From contig VZTI01002652.1 in NCBI GenBank assembly GCA_013397865.1, forward strand, positions 623,951 through 687,950: a DNA stretch of 64,000 nt, read 5' to 3'. The DNA is from Struthidea cinerea. Lineage: Eukaryota; Chordata; Aves; Passeriformes; Corcoracidae. The translations under genes and the position numbers were made by a program. Of the stretch, positions 25,459 to 37,694 are shown one piece after another (position 1 is the first letter of the stretch; the number at the start of each line of letters is the position of its first letter). The notes beneath the pieces were generated by a model. That model had not been told where the DNA came from, ran no database searches, and saw only the letters and a list, made by a program, of their open reading frames with translations.

Positions 25459-25985
25459 AGAGTCACCTGAGATTGCAACCCCCCTTCCCATGGGCAGGGA
25501 CAGCTTTCACTAGACCAGGTTACTCAAAGCTCCATCCACCATGGCCTTAAATACTTTCTATGGTGGGGCAGCCACAACTTCTCTGGGCAACCTATTTCAG
25601 TGCCTCACCACCTTCACAGTAAAGAATTTATTTCTAATATCTAATATAAACTTGCTTTCTTTCAAGTTTAAAGCCATTGCCCTTTGTCCTGTCACTACAT
25701 GCCCTTGTCTGAAGTGCCTCTTCACCTTTGTTGTAGGCCACTTTGTACCTTTGTTGTAGGTACTGGAAGGCTGCTAGAATGTCTCGTCGGAGCCTTCTCT
25801 TCTCCAGGCTGAACAACCCCAACTCTCTCAGCCTGTCTTCATAGAAGGGGTGCTCCAGACCTCTCCTTATCTTTGTGGCCTTGTCTGGACTTGTTCCAGC
25901 AGAATTGCAGAAGGTCCACATCCTCCTTGCTGCTGGGACCCCAGAGCTGGATGCAGATTCAAAGTTCATGTTCTGTGAGTGGGTT
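25459..25985 (-). mobile_element. CR1 LINE, 3' part with the end of ORF2
   Basis: Read on minus, this is the 3' ~520 bp of a CR1 retrotransposon: the C-terminal end of ORF2, followed by the 3' untranslated region. The minus frame from 25969 to 25634 contains GLEHPFYEDRLRELGLFSLE and then KRRLRRDILAAFQYLQ and CSDRTKGNGFKL, all diagnostic of the CR1 ORF2 C-terminus. Downstream on minus come the GTTGCCCAGAGAAGTTGTGG block and a CCTGGTCTAGTG block. The N-terminal part of the frame is in a different phase from CR1, so there is at least one frameshift. On the plus strand the hallmark is CTTCTCCAGGCTGAACAACC (25801-25820). A short local duplication (CACTTTGTACCTTTGTTGTAGG echoing CACCTTTGTTGTAGGCC) lies at 25724-25760. 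The 3' terminal repeat is missing. The copy is inactive. Confidence 0.95.
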
Positions 25986-26168
25986 AAGTTGGGAAGTCAG
26001 ATCCACATTTTTCAATAGCTAAAATGTCTCTGTAGTACATCACTTCTATTGATGTAAGAACATAACTGAGGAGAATATTGGAGTGGGCTGGAATAATTGT
26101 TTTAAGCTACTTTTATGGTTTTCCTCCAGTAACTCCTGATACAATGAAATGCAGGCGGGGGATCCACA

Positions 26169-26185
26169 CAAGGTGATTCACCTTG
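26169..26185. repeat. Odd-centred perfect inverted repeat
   Basis: CAAGGTGA-T-TCACCTTG is a perfect 8-bp inverted repeat around one central base. The half AGGTGA resembles, but is not, a nuclear-receptor half-site (AGGTCA), arranged as an IR1. Binding is not shown. Confidence 0.55.
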
Positions 26186-29100
26186 CTAGGGAGCCTACTG
26201 CCCTACTTGAAACAGAAGGGATAGGAGTGATGTATGCATACTGTTAATACCACCCACAGGGCATGAAATTCTCTCTTCAAATCTTGCAGCTAGTTCAGGA
26301 ACACTTCCATCATTCACAGGTGGTGGAGATAGCATGGCACTTGGAGGCATCCAGGACATCTGTGCCACCCCTGTATCTGAATAGATGGCTTACAGGTCTG
26401 TGACAGTATGGGCTGTTGGCTGTTACAGCTTTGCTGAACTATTATCAATCCTCTTCTGATCATTGCTAGTGTATGTGAGTTGAACCCCTTGAAACAGCCT
26501 CATGAAAATGTCTTTTCTTACTTGAAAGTTTTGGGCAAGGTACATGTTGCTGAGTGTCCGTTTGCACCACAGTAGCACAAGCACACTTTGTTTCTATATT
26601 CTCTTCCAGCTGTTCTGAACACAAGCTGTATCTGTGTCCTTAGACTAGCATTTGAGGCTTGTCAACCTTATGTGGTAATTTCTTGAGGAGAAACAAGGAA
26701 AAGAAATACTGACTTAATAAAAAGCAGCAGTATTTGGTTCCAGTAGCTAGGGAGGGTAGGATTGATTTCCCTAACATGTAGCAGCTTATACCAGCCTGTT
26801 GCCAGAAATGGATTTTGCAGACCTGGGCCATTTCTTCCTATGATTGTAAGACCAAATGGACAGGTTGTCCTGCAGCATCCCCTGTGTGTGCTTAGGAGGT
26901 AGTATGGTACTGGCAAGGGGAAATGCAGGTGCTTTTCTTATAGCTAGTGAGTAGCACTGATGGTTTAGAAATGCTTTAGGAAGTAGAAATGCTTTTTGTG
27001 GGTTTAGGAGAACTTAAAGACAAAAAGCTTTTCTTTTTCTCTCAGCCAGTGTGAGCTTGCACTTTACCTGCAGTGGAGTCTGAAATCCAAACTTCCTCCT
27101 GTATTGTATTTCTCTATAGACAAACAGCTTCCTTATCAGTCTTGATAAGAGTCAAATAACCTCCTGCATTCAAAAGGCAATGTTCACAACTGACTTCTAA
27201 TTTCAAAGCCAGGATCTTATTTCCTGTGAAGACTATCATGCTGCACCAGCTGAAATTGTTATTGGAAGACACAGCAGTAATCTGCTTCCACTGAATATTA
27301 AATGTTCCAGCGTGAAATTTTATTTTACGTTCCAAAGATGTCAGCTGCATAGCAGGCATTGTAACTTGCCAGAAGAATTTTGAGTTTAACAGCTGATACA
27401 TTTTTGAAAGTCATATACATCCCTTAAAATTGGTAAAATTCTAATGACTTACTGAAATAATAGCCCATTTTTTTTTTTTTGGCCTGGATGTTGTGCAGAC
27501 ATCACAGCTGCTGTGGTAGTCATCACAGTGAGTAATGAGTACGGTGTAGCAGAAAAGCAGCCTTGCCCAGATGGTGGCACAGAAAACTGGAACTCCTCCC
27601 ATACAAGCACTGACCACACCTGGCATATTCTGTGTTTCCCAAAAGGTTCTCTATAGGTTGTCAAGGCTTAAGTCATTTCAATTTATGAGTTTAGGACACA
27701 GGTTTCTGGACTCATGTTTTCTCTGGGTCTTCCTGCTGTGTCTGGTAACATTTTTGCCTCATGAGTGTGAGGATTGTATATCAAATATATATAGAATGGG
27801 TTATGGCATACATGGGTTATGGCTTTAGGGTAGTGACAAGCAGAATATGGCTTTATGATTTTGCCTAAAAGAAACCTCCATGCAATTTTATAATAGAAAA
27901 GAAACAATCTACAGCTGGAAGGATGAAGCAGCTGCACTCTATTTCTGCAACAGGTCATGGAGTTTGTACAAAACTTCCTGTGAAAACCAGTAAAATAATT
28001 TTGATGAATTTGAGTTGTATTGTACAGAATTGTCTTGGTAAACCACTCCACATCAGCCTTTGTTCATAGCGAATGATAAAGCTGGACCAGAAGGGAATGG
28101 GGCTGAGTGGTGCTGTGGTGGTTTTTGGCTGGAATTTGTTGGACTAGATCTGCTGATGCAGCCGTGGGCAGCATGAGTATTTCACTTTCAGTTTTATCAG
28201 TTACAAATTCAAATGCTGTAGTACCTTCTGGACTTTTTTTCCCTTTGTGCCTTCAAAATAACAGTTTCCAGGACTGCTTCCCTGTTTTACTTCTTTATTT
28301 TACATTTTCCAAGATTACAGCAGAGTTGCTCCAATTTAGCAACAGAAAAGTGGCACATATGGCCAGATTGGTTAGTAGGGGATGTCTGAGTGTGAGTTGT
28401 ATCATTATGACTTTCTGAAAACTGAAATGGTGATCTGTCTTTGGAAGGTTGGGTAGCCTATTTTAGTTGAGAGCACATTGACCCAATATGGTCCTTGGAA
28501 AATGTTAACTTATTTGGACTTTATTCAAGACTGGATAGATGGTTGGGTTTTTTCCTTCTGTGGCCACAACATTTTGCGGGCACAGAGAACACTGCTATGA
28601 CAGGCCTTGGTAACTGTTTTAGGCCAACATTTTCTGTTGACAGCAATTTCTAACTACTTTAGCAAAAGCAACAGGGCTGGACCTGAGTTAGACAGGATTG
28701 GTAGAGGGTTTATTGCTGTGCTGCAAGCTGGTTTTGGAGCATGGAGGTAGGAAAACTCAAGCTGTCTGGGCCAACAGTACCTGTAACCCATATGCAAACA
28801 GTTGAATGAAAAGGCAATGCCTTTTCCCCATGCCTTACTTCTTCTCAGTAGCTTTCCCTTCTCCAACTGCTTTCAGTCTAGGATGATTTCCTGAGTTTAA
28901 TGTTCTTTGTCTATCTAACAGCATGAGGCAGGCTCCCTTCCAAGCATATGTTTGCTCCTCCACAGCACCCCAGCTCTATTTAAATGTCTCCAGGGCATGG
29001 CTTGTTCAGATTGGCACAGTTTGATCAGCTGTTTGAGGAAGTGCTGTGCATGTTGGTTCTGAGCTGGCTCCTGATGGCTTCATTTTCTGGACCATATCTC

Positions 29101-30532
29101 CAATATCAGAAGAGACCATGAAGAGCATTTTCTACCCTCTCCTTACTCTTTCCCCCTTTTTTGCCACCTGCTCCTGAGGCCATCACTTTCCCAGGCTGAT
29201 GAATCATAACCTGCCCAGCTGACCCATACCTCTGTTCTTCCTTGTTGTATCCACTGAACCTTTCACTTGATGAAATAATGGGACTAGTCTGAACTGTGCT
29301 CAGGGTCTGGAAAATCATGTTTTTATTCAGCAGCATAATACTGTTTTCTTTTGTTCACTGTTCTGTTCTTAATAACTGTATGAGCTTTTTCTGGTAGCCA
29401 AGTACTGAGCTGATGTTTTCGTGGAACTCTCGTAACTCCAGTCCAGAAGTAATAGCTAAGAATACTCCCTTCCTCATCTGAGGTGAGAGAATTGGGTCAT
29501 TTTTACAGTGGGGGTATGAGAGTAGTACCTGTTCTGAAGACAGTTTGGACCTAGTAATATAAAAATAATAATTTAGACATTCTGCAGTCTTTTTAGAGTG
29601 GCTTGGTCATAGTATTCCTATAGACAATACCATGCAAATCTGCCATTGCTACAACATCTCACATATATGTGGATTTTTTAATAAAACTGCACTTTTAGTT
29701 TTATTGCAGTTGTTGAGGTTGTTAGAGACAGTCTAGCAGTTGCATTCAGTTACATTATACATTTGAATAACAAAATAATTTTTTCTATGTCAGTCCTCAT
29801 TCTGCTTATTATTAGCTCTAGAGAATTACCCTTATTTGTACAATCCTGGAAATTTATTCTTGGCTGCATTTGCTGGAAATATTAAAACATTTTATATTAT
29901 GGAAACACCGGCTGTGTAGTAGGCATGAATCTGAGATTGTGTTTTTTTTCAGGCTTATATGATGGCCTTAAACTCTAGAGTGTTTACTTTTAAAGTATAT
30001 GTAAACTGCACCTTGATGGATGAGGGCTAGGAAGAAGCTTCCAGTACTGGCAGACTGCATTGAAGCTGTCCTATGCCATGCTGAACTTGAAATCCTGACA
30101 ACTTTTCCCCCAGAATATGTGGTAACTGGACTTAAGATTGTTCCTGTGTTAGTGCTGTTCGGTGCAAGTAATTCTGCAATGCTTAAGAGTTGTAGCCATA
30201 TGAGTGGTTTAGGATGTGTCAGGATAACAAACACAGAAGTAGGTGCAGAATTTGTCATTAAATATTGGCATGATTAATGGGTATTTCTCTATATGTTGTT
30301 TGAAAATACATACATATAAATCTTGTATGTATAAATCCCTCTATCTAGAACATTTAAATGTGAAGTATATTACCATACTTGTGTTAACTGTATATTTTTA
30401 ATGTATTTCCACTGTCTGGTTGCTATTTACTTGTCAAGTGTGGTTGAACTGGAAACAGAAATACCTTCTAAGCAGGGAGAGAAGGATTTCAAGACTGGGA
30501 AAACTAGTAGTGCCACATTTAGTAAGTATGAG

Positions 30533-30601
30533 GTAGCATTTGTGGGAGACTAATGAAAAGTAGCATTTGTGGGAGTACTTGGTTTTTGGGTTTTTTTTTT
30601 T
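30533..30601. repeat. Local duplication ending in a T run
   Basis: GTAGCATTTGTGGGAG occurs at 30533-30548 and again at 30560-30575, a spacing of 27. The second copy runs into AGTACTTGGTTTTTGGG plus 11 T, and that 28-base string is repeated exactly at 31490-31517. Confidence 0.8.
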
Positions 30602-31489
30602 AGGGGAAAAAAACCTGAAATTAACTAGAGGTATGTGGTGAACCTTGATGGTATATTTGCAGCCAGGTTTGCAATGGCAAATAAACATATATGTTTGCAC
30701 CACTTTGGCTATCGGACACTGTGTGTTTCTCTTTCTTCCTTTTAGTTCACCATAACTCTTGAACCTGTTGGCTGCAAAATTTAACAAGGGAATGAGATGT
30801 CTCAAATATATTTAGGTTCCTACAAATTTAACAAAAATCAGTAGCTGGGTAAAAGAGAACAGCCTGATTAGTTCTCCCTGCTGAAAAAAGGCAGCTACAT
30901 CTTGGCTCCCAGTTGCCTCTGCTGGGCATCAGCCAGCTGGTCAATGAGCATGCACATCCTGCACCGGCCAGGCAGCTGGCACACATGGAGCCATGAAAAC
31001 ATCATGACCCATATGTCAATTGTCTGGCTGATCAGAGTGCTTGGGGATAAGTGGGTTAAAAAATCTAGGACAGTCTATAGGAAACCAGCATCACATTTCC
31101 AGTGTTCCATGTTGTTCATGGAACAACATATTGTTTTAGTAGTAACCAAGATGTGATGTTTTGTCCCTTGTTAACTAATGTGCACTTAGAAAGCTTCCAG
31201 ATTTTTCAGCTTGAGAACCTTATTGTCAGGTGGTCCCACATGATGGGAGAGCCTCTGAAGTACCTCTGGAGCTTCTGCTCTGATTTTAATGAGGAGGAGT
31301 AATCACTATTGTGGTTGCAGTGATGTCAGCCAATTGATGCATGTGCATTTCACTTTTCATAAAAGAAAATTGTATTTATCTAGACATGAAGTGATTTGAA
31401 ATATTTCCAAATTTTCTCCAGCTCTTTATAGATATACTGCCAAAGGAAAGGTGGAGAAATTGAGAAAAAATGTAGTAAATATTGCCATT

Positions 31490-31517
31490 AGTACTTGGTT
31501 TTTGGGTTTTTTTTTTT
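31490..31517. repeat. Second copy of a 28-bp string ending in T11
   Basis: AGTACTTGGTTTTTGGG followed by 11 T is identical to 30574-30601, 916 bp upstream. The flanks are unrelated, so it is either a short transposed piece or coincidental low-complexity convergence. Confidence 0.75.
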
Positions 31518-32493
31518 GATTGAGAGTGTATTTTCTGCAAATGTTTTTAGTGGCTTCTTCTATTTTTCTAATTCTTTATGTATGCTATGATATTTTTACT
31601 TGAATGAAGGAGTAAAAATTTTGGCTAGCATATTTTTGAGGAAATATACTTTCTATTTTAGTTATGCTGCTGTAACTTTCCCGTGTAGCTACTCTTTGTG
31701 GTGCCAAAGCACTTTCTTATTCTTTTTTCATTTTAACCAGGTAAACCTACTTTATAGAAAAGTATATTGGTGATCATAAGATAATCTAAGGAAGAGAATG
31801 AAAGGGTAACCTCCTAATAAACGTATAAACTCAGAAGAACTGGGAGGGAACCAAAATCTGTGAGGACTTCCAAAGTGATGGCCACTCTGTTGCTACCACT
31901 GTGGTTCAGGAGCTCATTGACCGCTCCAACACAACATATATCTTCACTCTGTGATGTTCCTGTGTTTGTGCTGAAGTACCAGTTTCTATGTCAGCACAGT
32001 GCATGTTCCAGTTCCTGTTGAGTAGGTTGAATCTGGGAATCTGTCCTGTGCTTGACAGAGTTGTGCTGAAGTGGTGGTCACTGCAGAGGCTATGGGGACT
32101 CCTGCCCCCATCCCAGCCCCTGCACTGGGGACAGTGCTTATTAGTCTGCTCTTGACTGGGACTTCATAATGATAACATGGCTTACAGTGATCCTTATTGC
32201 TGTGGTCATACCAGTGGTGTTGCTATCTGGGAAATTATGTCATTGATGTCAGGTTTTCTCAGCAGTGTGAGGATATTACCAAGACCTTGGGAATATCTGT
32301 GTAAATGCATGGGAAATCGTTCCCTCAAATACCTTTAAAATTGGTATGATTATGAACAAGAGATTCCTCTGGCTTGTGTATTTATTCATGGTAGGTCCAC
32401 TGAAATATACATGAGTTTAAGTATTATGTGAAATATAAATGCAGTTGATTTAATGATAATTTGTCTTATGTTGGAAGTTGAAAGGCATGGTTA

Positions 32494-32527
32494 ATCACAT
32501 ATATATATATATATATATATATGTGAT
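32494..32527. repeat. (TA)12 microsatellite inside a 34-bp perfect palindrome
   Basis: Twelve AT units (32499-32522) are flanked by ATCAC on the left and GTGAT on the right, so the full 34 bp equals its own reverse complement. Long TA palindromes can extrude as cruciforms and are prone to length change. Confidence 0.9.
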
Positions 32528-35204
32528 CAGGACTAAACATACTGGTAATTGACATTATCTGGGTGAGAAGTTCTTTGTTGTCATGAACATGCCATACAGT
32601 GATGTATTTCAAACTACAAAGGACTGTAAAATTCAAAAGCATCAAATTCTGCAGAACATTGGCACCAGTAGGACTTAATGGTTTATGATGCGACTCAAAT
32701 AGTTTTACAGTGGAAAGGCTGTATCTTTGATACTTGTAGCACTTCTATAAATATGACTGTATCTTTCACAGTCAAGCTTGGCAAGTGTTTGGAAATCACT
32801 ATATGGTGGGAAACAAAAGTCTTGTCTTTAGAAGTGCTATAGTTGCTGTTTGCCCATTATTTTCCTGGTCAAAACAGTATGTAGCGAAGCAAAGAATCTG
32901 TTAGTAGAATTTTTTTACCAAAGAGATGAAATCAATAGAAATTGATGGATGGGCTAAAGTGTTATTTGGTGATGAACTACTCTACACATCCACTATGAGT
33001 CAGTGTCTGGTCTTTCCTTCAAACAAATGAACAAAAGACAAACAGTATATGTAGTGTGTTATCATCTCTGCACTTTAGGAAGTTTTGGAGATTTGCTTGA
33101 TAGTACTGTATTCTGTGTTAATGATAAATAAAGATGCTGCAGCATTGAAGATGGTGTTGGGGGAGGGCGAGGGTTAAGAAGAAACCATAAAACCTCAAAT
33201 TTAAAACAATTAGCTGCTTTTTTTCAACAATAGAAAAGATGTCTTCATGCTCATAATCATGTTCACATTTGGTTGACAGCATTGTATGGTCAAATACCCG
33301 TTAGTCTCTTTCAGTTAGATTGTCTGTATTTGCTTTTAAAGTATTTTTGATGTTTCACACTGGCTTTGATTGTCATCATAAATTTAATTAAATTACCTGA
33401 TATTGTGCTACTTAATAGGCTTTAAAATTCTTAAAACATAAAATTACAGTATTGAGTGGAGGTAAAAAAATATGAATAAAGGTATTCTGGGTGGAAGCTG
33501 CTCTAGGCTGACAAAAGTCATACTGCGTAATTATCCCAATCTGAAACAGTAACAGAAAAACAACTAAGCAAAGGACATTACTGGACAGGGATGTGGAAAG
33601 GATTTTTTTTATATTAAGCCAGCAGAAAAAAGTTTAACTGAAAGTGATGCCTTTTCCTGGTCTTAAAATCAAGAGTCAAACATGGTTAGAAGGGAAAAAG
33701 GATTTTACCTTGGTATTTATTTTAAGGACCCTTAGGTGCACTACATCCAGGACGACTGCACCTCCATGCACACCGCAAAAATCCTCCCCCAAAAGATCTG
33801 GTATTACGTTACAGGTCCTACTAATTAACATATCTATCAAAAATTCCCCAATGGGAGGCTTGAGTGAGCCCCCCTCCCCAAGGAACCTTCCCCTGGATGG
33901 TTCTTAGTTTACAAAATGTGTTCTGGAGAGGACCTTGGGGTCTGAGGCATGTTGCTCCCTAACTACGAAACCGCTAAAATGTTTAGTCTCCTAGCTGAAC
34001 AAACAAGTCCAAGAATGTAGGCTAAAGCACTAAGAATACAGAAGTTGTAAAAAGGCATAAAAGGGGTTAAAAGGCAAAAAATCATCATGTCATCAAAAGC
34101 AACAGAAAATCCATATGAGACTGGCAAATATGTTTGATTTTTGTGATGAGATACTGAAAAAAGAGCTGTGCACTGCAATGTTGCTCCCTTTGCTCTGACT
34201 CCTGTTTTGATTTACAAGTTTGTCTTTTTGTAAAGTACTGTATCTCTTTTGCATAGTGGGGAATAGAGTAGAAATGTAATGGTTTTAAAGTCTCTCTAAC
34301 AGTTGAGCAGAGCCTAACAAAATTAATGACAAACTATTTAAAATCTTCTTTATCTTTGAAGAATTATGTTATTGAACAGTTAAGAACAAATACTTTCAAT
34401 GAGAAATTTGAAACTGGTATTCAAATTACTGTAAAGTGAAGGTGTTAAAAAAACTGTGATCTTCTCTTTGATTTCCTATTAGAAACAGCAGGGAAAAATG
34501 CTAATAGAAATGGCTGGAAGAAATGTGTTATGAACCTCCACTACTTCACTGATGTAAAGCTAATAGGGAAGAGCAAAGCAGATACAAACGTTCTACGCTT
34601 TCCTACCTGGAAAGGCAGAGATCGGTAAACTGGGGCTTTTGAGGTGATGCCTTGGGTCACTCTTTAGCAATGTCTTTGCATAAGCAAGTTCTTTGATTTA
34701 TCCCTGGCACAAATATGCAAATTAGTTTTTGCTAAAATGTTGTTAATATATTTAACAACACTAATGACGAGGTAGAGGGACATTAAATGGCATGAGACAC
34801 TGTTTATCCTGTGTATTTGAAAGATCAGTGCTTTTCTGAACTTCAGAGAGATTTAGCTGAACACAAGCAACAGAGGAAGAGAGAAATATAGAAGAGATAC
34901 ATAGAAGAAGAGATAAATAGCAGGAAGTTAAAAACAAACAAAATCCACCAAGCCCCCACAACAACAGAAAACCCCCCAATACTGTAATCCAAACAATCCC
35001 TCTATGAAAGGAAGGAAAAAACCCCAAATCACCCTATGTCTTAAACCTGTGTTTCCTCTGTTTTAAAGGTATTTTATAAATTAAGTTTTAGAATTTTTTT
35101 TGCTTCTTTTAACCTTTTTTACCTGGAAGAAATAAATCTTTGTTGACACTGCAGTTTGAAGAGACATATTGTGAGTTGCATCGACAGTATTTTATCTTCT
35201 AAGT
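32528..35204. other. Non-coding stretch, nothing recognised
   Basis: AT-rich sequence with no supported exon or known repeat. Bases 33720-33905 are C- and A-rich, but the open frame there (33644-33907) is unrecognised. Confidence 0.4.
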
Positions 35205-35400
35205 TAATGTAATTTTAGATGAACCTAAGGAACGACGGTCAACCATTTAATTGGCACTGTGTGCAAGGCCGAATGTACACACTAAAGGTTACCATGAGGT
35301 CTGCAGCTATAATTGCCATTGACCAAAACAGACTTTTCATTTAATCAGCTCCCTGAGAAATAATGTTGCAAGGTTAGAGGTTACTGTTTTTCAAGAAAGA
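35205..35400. other. Candidate conserved non-coding element
   Basis: In an AT-rich region this stretch keeps CpGs (GGAACGACGGTCAACC, AAGGCCGAATG). It has closely packed motif-like words: GGTCAACC and TTGACC (nuclear-receptor-like half-sites in opposite orientation), TTTAATTGGC and TATAATTGCC (homeodomain-like TAATTG cores), and ATTTAATCAG. It lacks low-complexity runs and any reading frame of note. These traits are typical of vertebrate enhancers, but this is inference from composition only. Confidence 0.3.
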
Positions 35401-37656
35401 TGTCAATAAGGAATGAAGACTGCTTACAATTTACAGGCTGTCTTGTCTCTGCTGTGCTTGAAAAAGGAGTTAGACCCTTTAAGTATGAAAAAGAACTGTA
35501 TTCAATACTCATTCCTACAAAAAACCCACCACCACCCCCCTCAACTTCCCCAAAACCACAAAGAATTTTGGAGGTGGGAAGTGAAGACATTCAAGTGGCT
35601 TTTAAAAACCTTTACTGCTTGATCACGTTTTAATGATTTTAAAATTTTTTTAAAATGTAAACATCTAAAGAGCTGAGGGAGAAAAAATGCTGGAAGAGCA
35701 GTAGTATCCCTTGATATAGTAGCAACTAAGATTATTTGAGATGCTAAATTCACAGCTGTAAAAATTTGTGCAGAGAGAGGTTATGGCAGCTTTAATGGCC
35801 TTAACAAAGGCTTCTTAGCTTAAAAATATGCTTCATTCCTTTCATGGTGGGTTCATATTTGGTTATGACAAGAAAATTCTGAGGAGCTGTTTACTAGGTA
35901 CTTTCTAGTTTTGAGGTAAATGCTTTATTAATTACTTGAGGCTCGGATACATAAGCTTGAGAAAATACGTGCTCTGACCAATGTCCAGTGCAGCCTGAGC
36001 ATAGAAATACGGATAAAATCGTGTAGATTTTAACTGTATAGATAGATAGAGAGTTGCTTCCAGCTTGGAATACAGGGCATTAGGAAGGAGAAAGGTCAGA
36101 GGTCCTTCCACTTTTATATAAAACTCTATCCACAGGCCTGGTGCAAACAGGATCTCTGAAACTTTTCTTAGTGAACTGAAGAACTTTTAAGTGGCTCCTA
36201 GACAATTTTTGGCATGGCTTGACTCACATGAAATGGACAAATCTGAATATTGTCCAAAACGAGACTGCATCTTCCCTCTCTGGGTTTTTATTTGTTTTCA
36301 TACCTTGGGATGAGTGTGATAGTTATGTGAAAGTGGAAAACACAGCAAAAAGAGGAGGCACTTTAACACTGTATGCTGAAAACCCTTCCTGCTCCTTCCA
36401 GGGGAGGTGCATCATCAGGATGCTGGAGCAGCTGAGTAGTTTCTAGGCTGTGGTGTGCCCCTTGCCACGTTCAGATGCCTGTCCTCTAGCAGACAGGAGT
36501 TGTGCCATGCCACCATGTGAAAAGCACAGGGCCACTGCTGCAACACCAGGCCTCTTTTCTTTTGCCACTGATCAGAAAGTCTACATCTTCCCTTTTGTTG
36601 TTGCTGTCACCCTTCCTTTTATGTCACCTCCTTCCATCTGTGCATGGTTTTGTCCACTTTCTGTTGCAGGGTAATCTAACACCTAGATAGAGGGGGACAG
36701 GAGTTAGCTCTACTGTGACTGGTTCATGCTGCAATTAGCACAGAGGCCTCAGATTAGTGTAACAGCTGCTATCTTGGTGAAGAGCAGATGCTTCGCTGTG
36801 GATCTCCAGAATTAAAAACACAGCCTCTGTGCGGATCTCAAGTTAAGTGCAGTAGCTGTCAGGCTCAAATTCATGTCGCATCACAGCTGAGTGAAGGGCT
36901 GCATTCCTGCAGCAAACACAATAGTACTGGCACCAAATGAGATGCTACAAGGGGCCAGAGAAGGAAAGCATAAGTACTTCAAATATATTTATCTGCAATG
37001 TGGGAGAAATGTGGATCCTTGCACTTTAATCTCTGAGAATATATATATAAGCCATACCCAACCTCTCTGTATCTAATTTGGTTAGCATCTCAGTGATTGT
37101 CAAATTGCTTTTCTTTACCCCCATCTGATTTTCAAATCAACTGCAAGATTCAGGATGCGATAGGGAAGATCTTAAATGTTCACAATGAGCTCAGCTTTTG
37201 AACTTTCAGCAAGCTAGAAACACATACGTAAGACAAAACATGGAAGTCCTACAAATTATCAGTGAATGCCTGTGTTCCCTTTTACAGGAAGTACGCTTTG
37301 GCCTACACATCCCTCTCAGTACAAAGTTCCTCAGCAGTCTTGCTGGACAGTTTGAAAGTGATTACCTTGGTAACACCACTTCCTGCAGCCAAGAAAGCTT
37401 CAGGCAGCTTGTCTTAGTATTGCTTTTGTGCTCAGTGCTCTTAACAATTATAAGTCCCTAATTATTCTGCTTCACAACAACTTTCTTCCTCCCCTGCTGG
37501 AGCGCTTAAAAGGGTGCAGCAAAGTAGAATAAAGCAAGGATTTACTTCTCTGAAATGTGTTCAAAATAAGGTCCTGGTAAGAAACTAAAATGCCTTATGG
37601 AAGAAAAAAGTTTTGATGATCAATTTCCTGCTGCTACATCCTTCTGTTTTACAGTA

Positions 37657-37661
<5 letters not shown>
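35401..37661. other. Non-coding stretch, nothing firmly recognised
   Basis: The sequence includes C/A-rich and T-rich simple patches (near 35520-35560 and 35640-35655) and a TAGA run near 36041-36050. Bases 36780-36900 are mildly richer in G and C with a few CpGs. No exon is supported. Confidence 0.4.

Positions 37662-37693
<32 letters not shown>
37662..37693. repeat. (CA)16 microsatellite
   Basis: Thirty-two bases of alternating C and A, preceded by GCGCG. This is a standard dinucleotide microsatellite, likely polymorphic. Confidence 0.95.

Positions 37694-37694
<1 letters not shown>

Larger units (their letters stand above)
25986..32493. other. Long non-coding stretch with minor repeats
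   Basis: No exon is supported. Small structures seen are an exact odd-centred palindrome at 26169-26185, a hairpin at 30306-30332, a local duplication at 30533-30575, overlapping hairpins near 31104-31130, and a 28-bp match between 30574-30601 and 31490-31517. Open frames are short and unrecognised. Confidence 0.4.

Noticed and set aside
28080..28165. Possible CR1 3' remnant (TTGGACTAGATCTG)
   Set aside because: Only one short block resembles CR1 and the expected following GGTCCCTTCCAACCC is absent.
37662..37693. CRISPR-like or functional repeat
   Set aside because: It is a plain (CA)n microsatellite. No spacer-repeat arrays occur anywhere in the window.
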